64,000 bases of DNA from Datisca glomerata (Eukaryota > Streptophyta > Magnoliopsida > Cucurbitales > Datiscaceae): positions 310,001-374,000 of the forward strand of contig QANY01008646.1 in NCBI GenBank assembly GCA_003255025.1, written 5' to 3'. A model generated the notes under the pieces. That model was not told the DNA's origin and searched no databases. It saw only the letters and a list, made by a program, of their open reading frames with translations. A program made the translations under genes and the position numbers. This document shows positions 46,211 through 60,229 of the stretch, piece after piece. Numbering within the stretch: the stretch's first letter is position 1; every line of letters begins with the position of its first letter.

Positions 46211-49200
46211 ATGGCTGGGTCTACCGCCGGGACCGGTTCTTCGAGTGCCTCACCATCCCCTCCTCCGCCCAAAATCTTATTGGCAAAGCCCGGACTGGTC
46301 ACTGGTGGACCCGTTGCAGGTAAATTCGGACGCGGCGGTGGAGAGGAGGAAGCGGCGTCCCTACGGTCCCGTCTCACTTCTATCGGATCCCTCAACCTCC
46401 TCTCTGATTCTTGGGAATTTTATTTTGACCGCTTTCTCCCTGTAAGTTAAAATCCTTACTCTCGCATGTACTTTTCTTTTCGATTCTGATTAAAATTAAA
46501 TGGCGATCACACTTTTTCTTTGTGTGGAAACAGAGTTAATATGGGTGACGATCTGTTTCAGTTAAAGTTTTCACATTTTGACGCTTTGTAATGCTGATTG
46601 TGGAATGTTGTTAGATTTTTCTTCCGTGGAAAGAGTAATATCTTCCGTGCCAAACGGTGGAAGGTCTAATTCTTTTTAGTGTAAGCAGTTAGCTGCTGAT
46701 TCTACTGGCAGATCTTCTTGCTAAACACATTAGTCATATTGTCCAGGTAGAAAAACGGTACCATTGGACTATCGGATCACCAGTTGTCTGATGATACAAT
46801 GCCCCAAATAACTTAAGTTACCTTCAATTGTCTTTTTCTCCCTTTTTTTAACTTCTAGAATTGAGATGAAAAACATAATCTGGTTGCACATTTAATTAAT
46901 ATCTGGGGCAGAGTCATACTTGCAACTTCCCAGCAAATTGAAAATCCCTTGATAAGTTGCCCGAACATTGCAGTTTTTGACTGATAATACTGATTTTACG
47001 GTGGTCGGGATCATTGGCCCACCTGGGGTGGGAAAGTCAACGATAATGAATGAGATCTATGGATTTGATGGAAGCTCATCAGGTGAGAATTTCTGTGGCG
47101 TTGCTGTCAATGACTTGTGAATGTGAGACAGATTGTTAAATTGTAGTCAACTTAGTTTGAAATCTATATTTTGTTACATTCCCTTATGTGCACAATTATT
47201 TTGTGTTTGAACTTTGAACACTTTTTGTTGGCGTGTTTGAATATGCTCTCCTTTTTCTTACTAAAATGGCAAAACTAGGCTTTGACTCTTGGCGATAAGG
47301 TTTTTTATAAGTGAACTGCAAGTCGTGTTATTCACAAAGAAAAGGGTAGTTAGAAAGAAGTGTGTAATCACCCCTTAAGATTCTAAGACTCTGGAGAAGA
47401 ATTCTGGTTCATCACAAGGACAAAGAAAATCGAGAACACTGAATAGATATTTCAAGCTTGTTTGTGAGAATCCTAATTTCTACTCTAAGATCTTCTTTTC
47501 TCCTAAGTCCTATTACACCATGAAAGTAGTAGTAATTGGCGCAGGGTGAAAGTGAAGCTGGTCAGGATATTATCAAGCTAATGCAAACACTGGAATCCAA
47601 AGAAAATGAATTGGAGAAGCCTATAAAATTTAATGTATTTTGGATAATAAGTAGGTTAATTTCCATTTGACATCATTGGGGCGTAATGATAAAAATAGGC
47701 TAATTTTGTTAGTAAGTTTTGTTTGTAATAGTGTGAGTTAAGTTATTTCTGCTTTACTTTGCTATGATCTTAGCCTTTAGAATGAAACCTTTCATTTATT
47801 TTATAGCTTGGGGCTCCAATAATAATTATGGAAATTTATGACATCTTTGCAGGGATGCTACTGCCATTTACTACACAATCAGAAGATATTAGAGCAATGG
47901 CAAAGCATTGTACTGTGGGTATTGAACCGCGAGTTTCATCTGAGCGGATTATACTTCTTGATACCCAGGTTCTTTTACTCTTTTGTTTTCCCCTGATGAG
48001 CTCTATTTCGTTAAACTGTACCACGTTCTCTGTCATGTAAAAAGTTCGCACATCATTATTTTGGTTCTCCAATTTTAAGTGTCCTTATTGTAATATTCCT
48101 TGTACATATTTCCATGCATACTTTGAATGTCCAAATAGCTTAGGTGATCATTGGAATGAAGTATTATAAACTCCAGAAATATTGAAATGTATTGAGAAGA
48201 AAAAACTTCAAACGAATTGAAATGAACAAGATTCCTTAACTATTTGAAAACAAGGAGAATTATCAGAGGGGCAAAATACTTTTGCTTTAATTTTTTTTCG
48301 TTATAGTTCACTTCAAAACTTTGCACGTGTTCCTTAATGACCCTATTATTTGACACAGTTTCTGTATGAGAAAATGAAATTTTAATAATAATAAAAGAAC
48401 AAATTTTGTTGTAAAAGATAAAATTACAATTCACAAAGTAGTTCTAATTATGCAAAACCATTATATATAGGACTAGGAGGGCATATATTCAATAAAGCTT
48501 TAGGAAGAAGGCAGAGAAGATCTTCCTATACAAAAGGACTACAATTACAAACTTCAAATTTCTTTTGTTTTTTATTTCTTCTTTTTATTCGCATAAGAAA
48601 TTTAACTTTTCAATCTATCTATTGAGTGTTAAACACATTAAAGGCTCTTCTTCATCAACAACTGAAGCTCTTTTTTTTAGATTACATTAAAAGATACAAA
48701 TAAGAGTCAAATCCAGCAGAAAAATCTTTCACAAAAATAAAAGTGATTCCATGAAAATGGCAACTCAGAAACCAATCTAGGCCTTGACCAACGTATGGTA
48801 CATTTTATAAGAAACTAGAAGGGGGCAGGCCAATGGAATTGATGCTTCCAAATCACAGAGAAGAGTTAATTAATTATTGTGAAGCAAAGGGCTTGAAAAA
48901 AAGGTCAGAGTTTGATGCCCATTCTAGCAGGGGTGTTTAGATGAGGTTTAAATAACTGCAGAGGGACGAGAGCTAGAGAAGATTTAGAGTTTGATTAAAC
49001 AGTTTATGTGGATTCTTAAGAATATTGGCTAACAGTATATTTTTATAGAATATTAGCAAAACTGGTCGATGGTCTCTTATCTGGTGATTGCTTCAATTTT
49101 TTTCATGTATTTATCAAAGATTTTTTAACAAGAAAATGAAACGAAGAATGCATGATTAGATATCCAGCCAGTGACAAACAAAAACAATCGAAGTGTACAA

Positions 49201-52200
49201 ATTGTTTTCCAATTAATCAAGAGAAAAAATAATGAGAAAAAGAGAAGCCGAGCAGTGACTAAATAAACATCTTCATCTACTAGAATATCTTCAAATTGTC
49301 TTAGAAAGGACTGGGCTATAATAACTTTTTAGTGACTTGAGATACAATAGATAACACTACGAAGAACAGGTGCACTGACAAAGTCTTGATTCCAAAGAAT
49401 TTGCTCCGTCATTCTTCTAAAGGATATTTTATGCCTTTTAATACTCTATACATTTTTACTCATAAAGCTATGACACTTCTTACCCTTGTAGTTTGTTGTA
49501 CATTTTTTAAAACTTATATTTTTTCCTTGTTCTCAATGGCTAATATTCCCTTGGTTTGCAGCCTGTGTTTAGTCCTTCAATTTTAGCTGAAATTATGAAA
49601 CCCGATGGTTCATGCACAATCTCAGTTTTAAGTGGCGAGTCTCCATCTGCTGAGTTGGCTCATGAGCTAATCGGTATCCAGGTAACTACAAACAATTGAA
49701 AGAAAGTTTAGAATAATATCAGATTGTAATACAAATGAATTTTGATTTTATGCATCTCATTGTCCAGTAGATATTTGATGTCTTTTAAGGTGAGATGCTT
49801 AATGAACTCCTTTTCCATGGTTCTGCAAGGAATCCTTCTAGCTCGGTATTCTTCTAGCATCAATTTGCAATATTTTGCTTGTGGTGTCAGAGGGAGTGCA
49901 TGATACTAACATGTGGCGGTTAATGTCAACGGTAAAGCTCTCATCTTCACTAAATTTTAATAGATTTCCACTGAGGAGTGGCTTACTTGAAAAGTAAAGC
50001 TCTCTTCATCAAGTGGATTGGTTCTGTGACAAAATGTTCTTTCTTCAGATGCTCTTTAGCGAGTAGGGCTGAGATTGATGATTGAGTACTTTGTCATGCA
50101 TATTTGGATTTTTTGACTGGAAAAATATGATAACTCAAATGTCAGTTTTTTGCCATGATTAATGCATACCCTGTCCTGAAAATGTAGTAGAACTGGTTTT
50201 CTGTACTTAAGAGTTGTTATTTTATTCTAGTCTATTGATGTACTGCAGGTTAGTTCTGTCGTTTGTATTAGATATGTTATTTTGAGATATCATGGAACTT
50301 TTTATTTCATAATTAATTTTAAATAGAAAGCAAAGGATTTATCAATTTGGAACCTTTTTCTTTAAACTAGAATTTCATTACAAACGAAATTACACATTAA
50401 TAGAATTAACATCAGAAGAACATAACATGATAACATTGTGAAATCAGTAATTGTTTCTTTTTTTCCAATACACATACCTTTACCGATAAAGAAAACATTG
50501 TGAAATCATCCAACCAAACAACCAGATGAAGCTTGTTTCTAAAGAGCTGATTTTGCCAAATTGTAAGCAACACAGTTGGACAATCGACTACATCGATTAA
50601 ACGATCTAATGAGTGACTACAGCGATTAAACGATCTAATGAGTAAAGTACGTTCTAGGAAATGCGTTCTAGCGTGTTCAACACATATTATGAGGAAAATA
50701 GTTGGAAGTTTTTTCTTTTTGCCTTTTGAACTCAATCCTTGAGGAGCGTATCTCGAGTATTTTTCTAGTGAGAATTTTATAGCAAGATTAAATTAATGAG
50801 ATTAATTTTGTGGTGATATTTTCATACAAAAGGACTTCACTTTTGTTATGAGCATGTCATACTTAAGTACATCGTACATGATAAAGATGTGAGTTCTTAA
50901 TAAAGTAATGTCTTAATTGGGGCAAAATGTAATAATTTATTCTGTCCCAAGTGTGTCGATTCCCTAAATTTCTTAGGAACTGCCTGACACATTACCTGAT
51001 TGTGTCGGGTAGGTACTAGGTAAACACTATGAGGATTGGAACAATTGGTGCTCTGTAAGGCTTCAGTATTCCATTACTATGCTCTGAGTTAAAAAAGGAA
51101 TAAAAAACACATACTGGCCAACTTTAATTGAAAAATCACATTGTTAAAAATAGAACTCAATATTCTGGGATTTTATCTATAAGTAATGCCCCAATTACAA
51201 GTTCCAATCAGACTTAGGCATTTTCGTCTTTTTCCAATTTCAATTCCATTTCTTTGGTGTATGGTAGGGCTAAAAACAGGGGAAGAAGACAGTCCATTAT
51301 CTCCTAATATGGGATAGAGAAAGAGGGAGTATGGAGGGCGATAGGAAGTTTGGTTAAAGATATTTTCTTGGAGGAGAAGAGAGAAGAAGAGAGAGAGAGA
51401 AGTGAACCGACAACAGTTAAAGGGGGGAGAGAACAGCCAATGGGAACAGAGAATAAGAAAGAGATGGGAGGACAAAGCTGAATCAGGGAACGAAAAACAT
51501 TATCCCTTATCATTGCTTTTCCCATCCTAGTGTGAGTAAATTATCTTAGTAAAAACTTGGTAAGGGAAAAGACTCTTTGTTAATGAAGTGATATAGTTGG
51601 CAGACACTTAAAGTTGGACTATATTTGGCTTATCTAAAGCATTGGGCATCAGCTTTCGAGAAGTTGATCCTGCATCAACTAATATTAGTAAGAACTAGTT
51701 CCAACTTCCTAGTGAGATAGTTTTTTGAAATTCTTTTGTTCTGTGGTGAAATTCTCTTACAATCTTTTTTAAGACTGAAACAATTTATGGTTTTGTGCAG
51801 GTTGACTTACTGAAGCATGGCATACCGGACCCTTCTTCACTAATCCTCTCTCATCCACAGAGTTCCAATGTAGGAACTGAGAGAGAAAATAAATATAGAA
51901 CTGAAGGTGAAGAATACATGGCTACTCCAATTTTTGTCCATACAAAGTGAGCAATCTTTCTTGGCTGAACAAACTTTTCGTTCTTTAACTTGATTTTCGG
52001 AACGTTTGAGAACTAGGAAGAAAAAACTTTTTTATTTCTATTCACTTGGTGTAGGATTCAAGATCAAGATCTTTCTCCAAATAATTTTACGCAAGTGAGG
52101 AAGGCACTTGCACGGTATTTTAATGCCTCATCATTCATGAGAAGCTGTCAGAGCAGTGATCCAGATTCTGCAGGGCCAAGTTTGTTTTTAATGTCATCCA

Positions 52201-52517
52201 AGGACAAGGATGATTCTGTGAGAGATCAATATGAAAGTTGTACTTTAATGCTGTGGAAACTTCGAGATCAGGTTGATGTTCAGTAAGAACATATAATTTG
52301 CTCAATCTTCCGGTTTTCTCTTGGGGTCATTTAAAGTTTGAGGTTACTAACTGTGTTCTTACAGGTTTTATCCATGAATTGCCCATCTTTTGAGAGGACG
52401 GTATCTGAACGCGATTGGCTGAAAAATTCTGCAAAAATATGGGAGCTTGTGAAGAACTCGCCAATAATTGCAGAGTACAATAGAACACTTCAAAGCTCGG
52501 GTATGTTTAGGAGGTAA
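46211..52517 (+). CDS. SMG9: SMG9, nonsense-mediated mRNA decay factor, 8 exons, 393 aa
   Basis: Exons: 46211-46441, 46974-47082, 47853-47968, 49562-49681, 49842-49931, 51801-51946, 52055-52271, 52365-52517. All are GT-AG, phases agree, and one open frame results. SMG9 binds SMG8 and controls the SMG1 kinase that phosphorylates UPF1 in the cytoplasm. Residues 1-50 are Ser/Pro/Gly-rich and probably disordered. A G-like domain follows: FLTDNTDFTVVGIIG then the P-loop GPPGVGKST (residues 92-100), RIILLDTQP near 146-153, then ILAEIMKPDG. A later segment reads VSEGVHDTNMWRLMST. The C-terminus (SERDWLKNSAKIWELV, SPIIAEYNRTL) matches the animal SMG9 ending as I remember it. The ATG is the first in a GC-rich leader. 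Overlapping frames at 46128-46445 are shadows. Confidence 0.88.
50586..50643. repeat. 29-bp tandem duplication in SMG9 intron 5
   Basis: Two adjacent 29-bp units (core cgattaaacgatctaatgag) differ by one base. Non-coding. Confidence 0.9.
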
Positions 52518-53428
52518 CATGCCCCCACCTTTGCTGTATTTCATCTCTTGAAAGGAGGACTACATTTAGATTTTTATCACAAGTTGGATTGTACTCTGCT
52601 CTATTTTTCTGTAGAATTTTATGTCAGCTGTTAAAAAGTGGAATTTTATGTCAGCTGTTTGATTCACCGATAAAAAAAATCAGCTGTTTGATTCATTGTG
52701 GTAATTTGACTCTGCTAGTTCTGATCGATTCACAAGTTGGAATTTTTTTTAACTATTTTTTTAGGTATACCCAAACTTGTGTCCGACTAAATCTCATGGA
52801 TCTTGAAGTTAAAAACCATGTAATTCATTTATTTATAAATATTTGTGGCTTCAGTCCGAAGTTTGTTGGAATTTTATAGTGCATGGCCTAAGTTTTAAAA
52901 ATATATATGTAGTTTTGCTTAAAAATAGATGAGGTAGCCTTTTTGTCTTGAGCAGCATTTACACTATTTAATTGAGTCATAAAATAAAGGTAAAAAAAGA
53001 AAAAATATTCTTAAGTGTGTCACGAAGAAGAAATAGAAGTAGAGATTTACCTTTACACTCGGTATTAAATTATAAGCGTTTTTTTTCTTCTTTTTTTACA
53101 TTTTAACAGACCAAAAATTTATCTGGTTATGCAGCAAAACGTACTTACCGCCTTTGCATCAACAACTTTTTTTCAGAATTTATATTTTTTTCTAAAAACA
53201 ATTATAAAAAAATAAATCAAAAGATGATTTATTTTCCTGTTCTAACAAAAAGGAGTGAATGATGTATATAGATCAAGATACAGTGCTTGAAAATTAGCAA
53301 ACTACCCAGTTTAACAAATCAACTATTATCACAACAAATGCATTGACAGAAGTATGGATGTCCATGGAAGGTGATATCAGAACCGGATTATCGATCTCCG
53401 GAACCTCGGTGCAAACAGTCTTCTAAAC
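52518..53428. other. convergent 3' region between SMG9 and the transporter
   Basis: 911 bp between two stop codons that must hold both 3' UTRs. It is AT-rich, with a duplicated gaattttatgtcagctg near 52613 and 52641. No gene seen. Confidence 0.6.
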
Positions 53429-56400
53429 CTAAAGGCATTTGGCTTCGATTTCCTCGAGCGTGAGTCCTTTCGTCTCTGGTATGATGAAGTAAATGAAAAG
53501 AAGGGATAAAACGGCTATCACCCCAAATATATAGAATAAGATACCAGCTCCGAGCAGTGCCTGTAATAACCAAGAAGTGAAACAACCTTAACAACCATAA
53601 AGACATTACACAAAAATCATGAAAATTAACAAAAAGGGGACTTTAACTTCTGTGTTTGTAATGCAGCTGCATTTGATGCGTGTATGTTTGTCGAGCTAAT
53701 CCGACTGTAAGAGAATTGTGCATTCACTAGAATGCAATATTCAAGCAATTAAGGCATCCCAATATTTTTTTGGCACTTAATACCCAATAATTCAAGCAAT
53801 TAAGACACTACTAAAGTAAGGTAAAAAGACAATTAGCAAAAAACACGTAAAGTGATAGAAGCTGAACAAAAGTGCTGCCTTTCAGAGAGAGTGTCGTAGG
53901 AGTTAGTATTTCTCTGTCTGTAACCATGGTATTGACGATAAGACTACTTCTAGAGAAGGAGATGCTAAAAAGAAAGTTTTTGAAGTCACTAAGAAGATAG
54001 AAAAGTGAATAGATCTTACGCACCTTTAGAGGAGAAAACGCAAATGTAACAAGTGCGTTTGCGCCAAAATTTACGAGAACTGCTACGCTAAGTCCTCGTC
54101 CCCTTAACCGCAAAGGGAAAACCTCTGAAATCATCAACCAACCAATAGGTCCAAATGAAAGCTGCACAAACATTTTCACATCAATCTAACTTGTGACTCG
54201 TACACAATTCCAAATCATGAAAGAAAATCATAAAGCTGGGAATTCTAATATCCATTGAAACAAAATTTGCAGAAACCGTCATTTTTCAAGCATACGTAGT
54301 ATGTACTCATAATTCCAACATCAGAAGAGTATTCAATTTTATTTAGTCACTTGATGTTTAGCCCAGTTGACAAACTTCACAAGGTGAGTAACCACAAATA
54401 TTTATGTCAAATAACAGTCACCAACTAGAACCATGATGAAACTTAAAAACATATGTAGAAATGGTCTTCTGAAAGTGTGGGAAACACTATACTGAGCAAA
54501 TGACCATTCTTGCGACCCAATCCGAAACAAGCCCACTAAGATAGTAATGAATCTTGATATTTTTTATAGGAAGCAATCAATCTTGATATTACAATCGTCA
54601 ATTGTTATTCATTCCAACTTTCGCTTTGCCAGCAAATAAATAGCATTTGACTTCGCTGAATTCATAGTGCGAAGGAAAACCAGCATAAAAAAAAACATAA
54701 GCTTTTTCCTACAAAGATCCATGGTGCACGGTAAATTTTGTAAAATATAATAATGTGAAAACATGTTCCTTGATATATATGATTATAATATTACTTGTCC
54801 CATCTTGCCAAATAACTGTTTTCTTTTTATGTTCTTATGTTGCAGAGCAATTTTGACCAACAAATTTAGAAAAGGCTAATTATTAAGGAACTTAAAAATA
54901 TGTACACAATCTAGTAGTTTAAGCTATGTGGTTAAACATTAAAAAAAAGGAATTCAAGGCAAATCTTAACTACCTGATAACACCCAACATACAGAAGAAG
55001 GGCAACTACAGCAACAGCTGGCACATCATCCAGAAAGATGTAATATGATCCTAGAAGGAATAATGATATTACCTGTCACATTAATATAGTGTTAATTCTG
55101 TTAAAGTTCTACTGGAACTGGAGTTTTGCATCTAGCCACTCATAACTATTCATATAAATAAATAGTATTTAAAAGGTATCTTTTATATTATTGGACAGTG
55201 ATAAAGTTAACCAAACACAAAAAGTTAGAAGGGTCTTACCATCCCAGAGACACCTCCCAGCAGCAGAGGTCTCCTTCCAAATCTATCAACAACAAGAACG
55301 GCTGCTCCAGTCATAATTAACTAAGACAACAAGAAAACCAATTATTACATAAAGAAAGAAGAGGGTGGAAGAATGTGACTGTGGGAGGACTATAATACTT
55401 CAAATTTAAAACAAGAAATCATAACAAACATGATTTACTTGCATCTGCTGGGACAAATATTTTCAAAACCCAGAAATGACATTGGTCCCAAGAATCATTG
55501 TGAATCTATCACAGCACATCTATATTGTCCAGTCGTCAGATGACACATTCATATACCATTACATTGGTAAGAGATGGTGATGGAACATGTCATCGTTATT
55601 TTTTAGGAAAAAATGTCATTTTATTTGCTTAAAACACGCATAGAGGTTCATTTTAGAGGTAGAAACATTGGCTTTAAACACGAGCAGTGGAAAACATGCA
55701 AACATACATATAAGAGCAAATATTAAAGAAATATTAGAATTCACGTTTTAAGTAAGAAATCAACACTAACACATTAAGCCCATACACACACAAGTACATA
55801 CACGCACATATATGAGACATCAGGATGCAACTAAAACTGAACTCCATCTAATGCACAGATCTATGTATAAGTAACAATGCAGTTTCATCATTATAGGAAT
55901 TGTTCACTACTTTTATAGTCTTAAATTTTAACTATTTATAAAGGGAAGTTAATTACAGTGGCAGCACTAAATAGTACCTTCAGTAGCCCGAGTAGAATGG
56001 ACACCCGTGTTGCATCAGATGCTGCTGAGAATCCTGCACTCTATCAAATTTTATAGGGTTAAGATGAAATATACTTTATCCATTAAGGCCTCTAGGAGAT
56101 AGACTCGTTGTCAATAACCAGTCTTTAACTCTGTATCTAATTAAATGGTTACCTGAAAGATGGAGGCAGCATAATACAACACACTTGGTTGCCCAGTTAT
56201 CTGTCAAAGAAAAGAGTCATGCTAAGTGAGAGGTCGCATTTTGTGGGTTCACATATATTAGTCTTTTCTAGTTAAATACCTGCTGAAACAACACTAATCC
56301 TGCACCTATTACAATGGCCTTCAGGCACTTCCCATGGAATATTTCCCCTATTGTAGCTTCCTTCTGCTCACCAACAAATGAAAGCTCATCCAAAATCTCA

Positions 56401-59400
56401 TTCACTTGATCAGAAGCTGACTCTGCAACACACGGTCCCCTGAGACGGCACAAGCAACTTATTGCAGCCTCTTTTAATTCTGGCATGTCTCCTTTTCCCT
56501 GTATGGCACGTAACAGTAGCCACCTAGGTGACTCTGGTAGCCACCAGATTCCTACTCCCATAATCACTGCTAAAGGGGTACTAGCTGCATAAATGTAGCG
56601 CCAACCAGCGACAACATCAACTAAAAGGCTACCAACACCATAACCCACCTGCACAAGGCTTCAAGCATTAGCGAAAAGTACAATAGCAACAACAAAGTAC
56701 AACAAAGCAGTTCTTAGAGTATTCATTCAAGGCGCTGCCCTTAAAACAGGGAGAAAGCGAAGGTTGAACCACTTACAACCATCCCAAGAACTATAAAGAA
56801 CTCTTTGAGGGAAATCAATTGACCGCGTATCTGACTTGGGGATGTCTCAGCAATGTACATTGGAGCGGCATGCATCGCCTGAAGGGAAATATTCAGAATG
56901 ACTAATGTCAAAAACTCAAACTGAAAGAATCATAAGGTTTGAATCTGTAAGAGACAATTCCTTTATCGACATATTTTCGAACTAACCAAATGAATTTTGT
57001 GTCCTTTCCCACACATAAGTAGGTGATTATATGTTGACATATCATATACCAAGCATCTTAACCTAATACATATACATCCTTGTAATTAAATATTTAACTA
57101 TAATTAATTATCTAATTTACCAGTCCAATCCCCATGCCAAATATGAGGCGCCCAATCACCATAATAGGCAAGTCAGGTGCTATTGCTGTTATGAGAGCTC
57201 CAACAAGATACAATAAAGCAGACACAATCAACTCCCTTCTCCTCCCTTTACATTAAGTCATCATAAAACTTCAGAAAAAAATGAAATTATGACCATTGTA
57301 AGTACTATACAAAGAGCTCAAGTCAACATGCTAAAATACTTACCTAGAACGTCAGCAATATTAAAGGCCAAAAGAGATCCAATCAAAGCGCCATAAAGAG
57401 AACCACTAGTCTGCAAAAAATGGCGCCTAATCAAGCATAACAATTTATCCATGACTAATAAGGTCAAATAAGTTTACCAATTAAAAAACAAGGTGCCATA
57501 AGTTTATGTTCCTTTATCAAGCGAACAAAAAAAAGGGTGCCATAAGTTATAAACTCACTATAAGACCAATTTCCACTGAAGACAAGTTGTACCATGATAT
57601 TCCACTTAATGTTGCCGACTGCAAGAAAAAACAACAAACAACTAAGACAAGGAAAAGACAAAAATACATATAGTCCATGATGTGTTAATTAAACTACAGA
57701 GTTTAAAGAGACCAGTGATCACATTTAAACTGCAATTTCAAGGTCCGTGAGAATATAATTTCTTCAGCAGTGGCTTATACTGTTTCAGGTATTATTAAAA
57801 CACATAAAAAGAAATTACTAAAATGAAAATAATGAGCTGCGACTCTCGGCACGTCAAAGAGGAATTGATTCTTTAAGTACAGTCATTGCCAATAGACATT
57901 TCCACCCTCATGGCCACAGCCAACTTTATAGAAGGTGCAAACAAGAAAATGTTTTCCGGAGAAGCTCATTATTAGCTATATTTTGTCTGTTTGGTAAAAC
58001 ACAATTCAGTTTTTGAAGTTACTGACAAGTTTTTTTTTTTAGAATATGGTTAAATATTCAAACCGGGCTTATACTTCAGAATCTATTGGATATGGAAACA
58101 TTCTTTTTCTTTTAGGTCCTTTCCTCCTTTCCAGTTGGAGGGGCATTTGAATTGTTTCCAGTGTTTTTCACCAAGAACTGAAAGGGGCATGGAGTGCCCT
58201 TGCCGATTATGGATTCCAATAAGTGTTAATGAAAAGTATCTCAAAAGATAGGTATAGAACAAAAGGTAAAAAAACACACTTCAAGGGTGGGCAACCACCG
58301 AAATCCGCATTGGGGTTAGTAAAAGAAGAGGAAGGAAGTGCTATTTGGCTCCAGTGCCAACACTAGGAGACAGAGACCAAACACCAAACCTTTCCCCCAT
58401 TTTACTTTTTAGTTTTTGCCTAGCTTCAACAAACCCCATGATACTGAGAAATTGAACTATCTTTTCTTTCCAGGAACTTCCTGTCCCATAACATTGAACA
58501 GTTAACTAATGATTGGAACTAATACATTTCGTATAAATGAGAATATAGATGCTTCAAACATACCTCTATAGATATTGTAGCGCAGGATGTACCACCAATA
58601 TCATAGCCATAAAGTAGTCCCCCAAGAGCCGGAAATAAAAACCTGAGATCATGACCATAGCTGCGTCAAAGAATGAACATTTGGTATCCCTTATAACAAC
58701 CATGTTGTAACTGGGCATCGTTGATGTAATCAAGGTCTCACCCAACAAGCACCAAAGTCAAAGATGGAAAGATGGTTTGGACTGGGCTAACCTTACAATT
58801 ATCAAGCGAATCAAATTCTAGCATCTTACATCAACAAAAGCAAAACTCTTTATATGTAACAATAAAGTTTACTTCGTATGACATTTGTTCATTGTATTAT
58901 TTAGGGTAAATTTCCACCAACCTCCAATGTATCTGGCCTCAAGCACACTAACACCTCATCTAGTTTCATATCTACACGAACACTTTCTCTAGTTTGATTG
59001 TAGCCAATACCTAAGCCATGATACAATTCTCTTCCCAAGATGCCTTAACTTGCCTTTTTTGCTAAGAATTTCATACTGATAGGTCTTTATTATTTGTCAT
59101 CTTCTCAATTTTATTTCTTGCTCGCGACCAAATATTTTTTTTTTCTTTTTCTTTCTGGTTGAATTTAAAATGGTTGGATCGAGAAATAGTGAGAATTTGA
59201 GATATCACCAAAGGCAAGTGAGCTTTGTTTAATTATTGAAACTAGAGAAGTGTCTGTGTAATCAAGGCAAACTATAAGTGATTATGGTTAATTTATCATA
59301 TTATTTAATCTATTGAATGTGTATTAGAATTTCCATATCAGGAGAACCAAACACTGCTTTCAACAAATGGAAAATATGTACCCTAAAATCGAGAAGACCA

Positions 59401-60229
59401 TAAAAGTTGAATGAAAATTATAGATTGGGTGAGAAAGAAAACTGTGTTTAAAGGGTTTCCAAATTCCACATATCAGTTACATATTTAAATATCAAAATCA
59501 CTCTCAGTTAATTTTCTGACCGGGAAAAGAATCACTGTGAGGAACTTATTCAATTCAAAACTCCGCGTGATTTCATAAGAGAATCAGCAGAAAAGGAAGT
59601 ACTTATTCAAAGAAAATAATAGTTAGAAATAGAATACTGACGGAAGAATGGCAGCAGTGACAGAGTAGTTCTCTGAACTGTGAACTCCATTAATAAGAGG
59701 CTCATGTGAGCTACCAATATCACCTGACGACCTTCCAACCTGAGAAACAATCAACAAATACACAATAAACCGTACGCTGCAAACCCAGGCAAAGTGGGAA
59801 ACTGACTTTACGTGAGTAGCTATTTTGATGTTCCAGTTATTTGATGAGCAGTCCTAAAGACAACATCAAAGAATTTGTTTGGTTGATGAGATATTAAATC
59901 CAACTGGGAGAGAATGAAGATCATATTGATGATTGAACTGACGAGTTCATCGAGTTTACGTCCCTGGCTTGTTAAAATTTCTGATTTTCGGAAGTTTTTC
60001 TTTTAACAGATTAATCAGTTATCCTTCCAAATTCCTTTACAAGAATTTTCTATCTTCTTTCTTTTCCAAATTTCTCAGCAACCAAACAAACCATCAGTAA
60101 ACTCAATATGAAATAAATTCCACCCAAAAACTATCAAGAAATAAATAACCAGGTTGAAATTGGAAGAAGAATATAAAAGGAAACCTTCCCAAGAGACGAG
60201 AGGGTAGGCTGCTCAGTATCGGACGCCAT
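53429..60229 (-). CDS. VGT: sugar-proton symporter of the D-xylose-symporter-like / vacuolar glucose transporter group, 14 exons, 501 aa
   Basis: Exons: 60229-60185, 59739-59642, 58642-58564, 57618-57559, 57410-57344, 57245-57121, 56878-56777, 56648-56280, 56200-56153, 56040-55978, 55320-55240, 55072-54974, 54161-54024, 53560-53429. All have GT-AG borders and correct phases. This is a major-facilitator sugar porter with about 12 membrane segments. It has a cytosolic N-terminus with HEPLI, then FLFPALGGLLYGYDIGGTSC in segment 1, GRRREL after segment 2, MHAAPMYIAETSPSQIRG, PESPRWLL at the end of segment 6, VLFQQITGQPSVLYYA in segment 7, DRFGRRPLLL, LSFGPIGWLMISEVFPLRLR, and PETKGLTLEEIEAKCL at the C-terminus. 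All signature motifs are intact. By memory it is nearest to Arabidopsis VGT1/VGT2, tonoplast glucose carriers; exact substrate and membrane are inference. Length fits the family (about 500). Confidence 0.92.

Noticed and set aside
46128..46450. Frames on both strands overlapping the start of SMG9
   Set aside because: They are shadows in the GC-rich first exon. The frame from 46211 is the one that splices into the P-loop exon.
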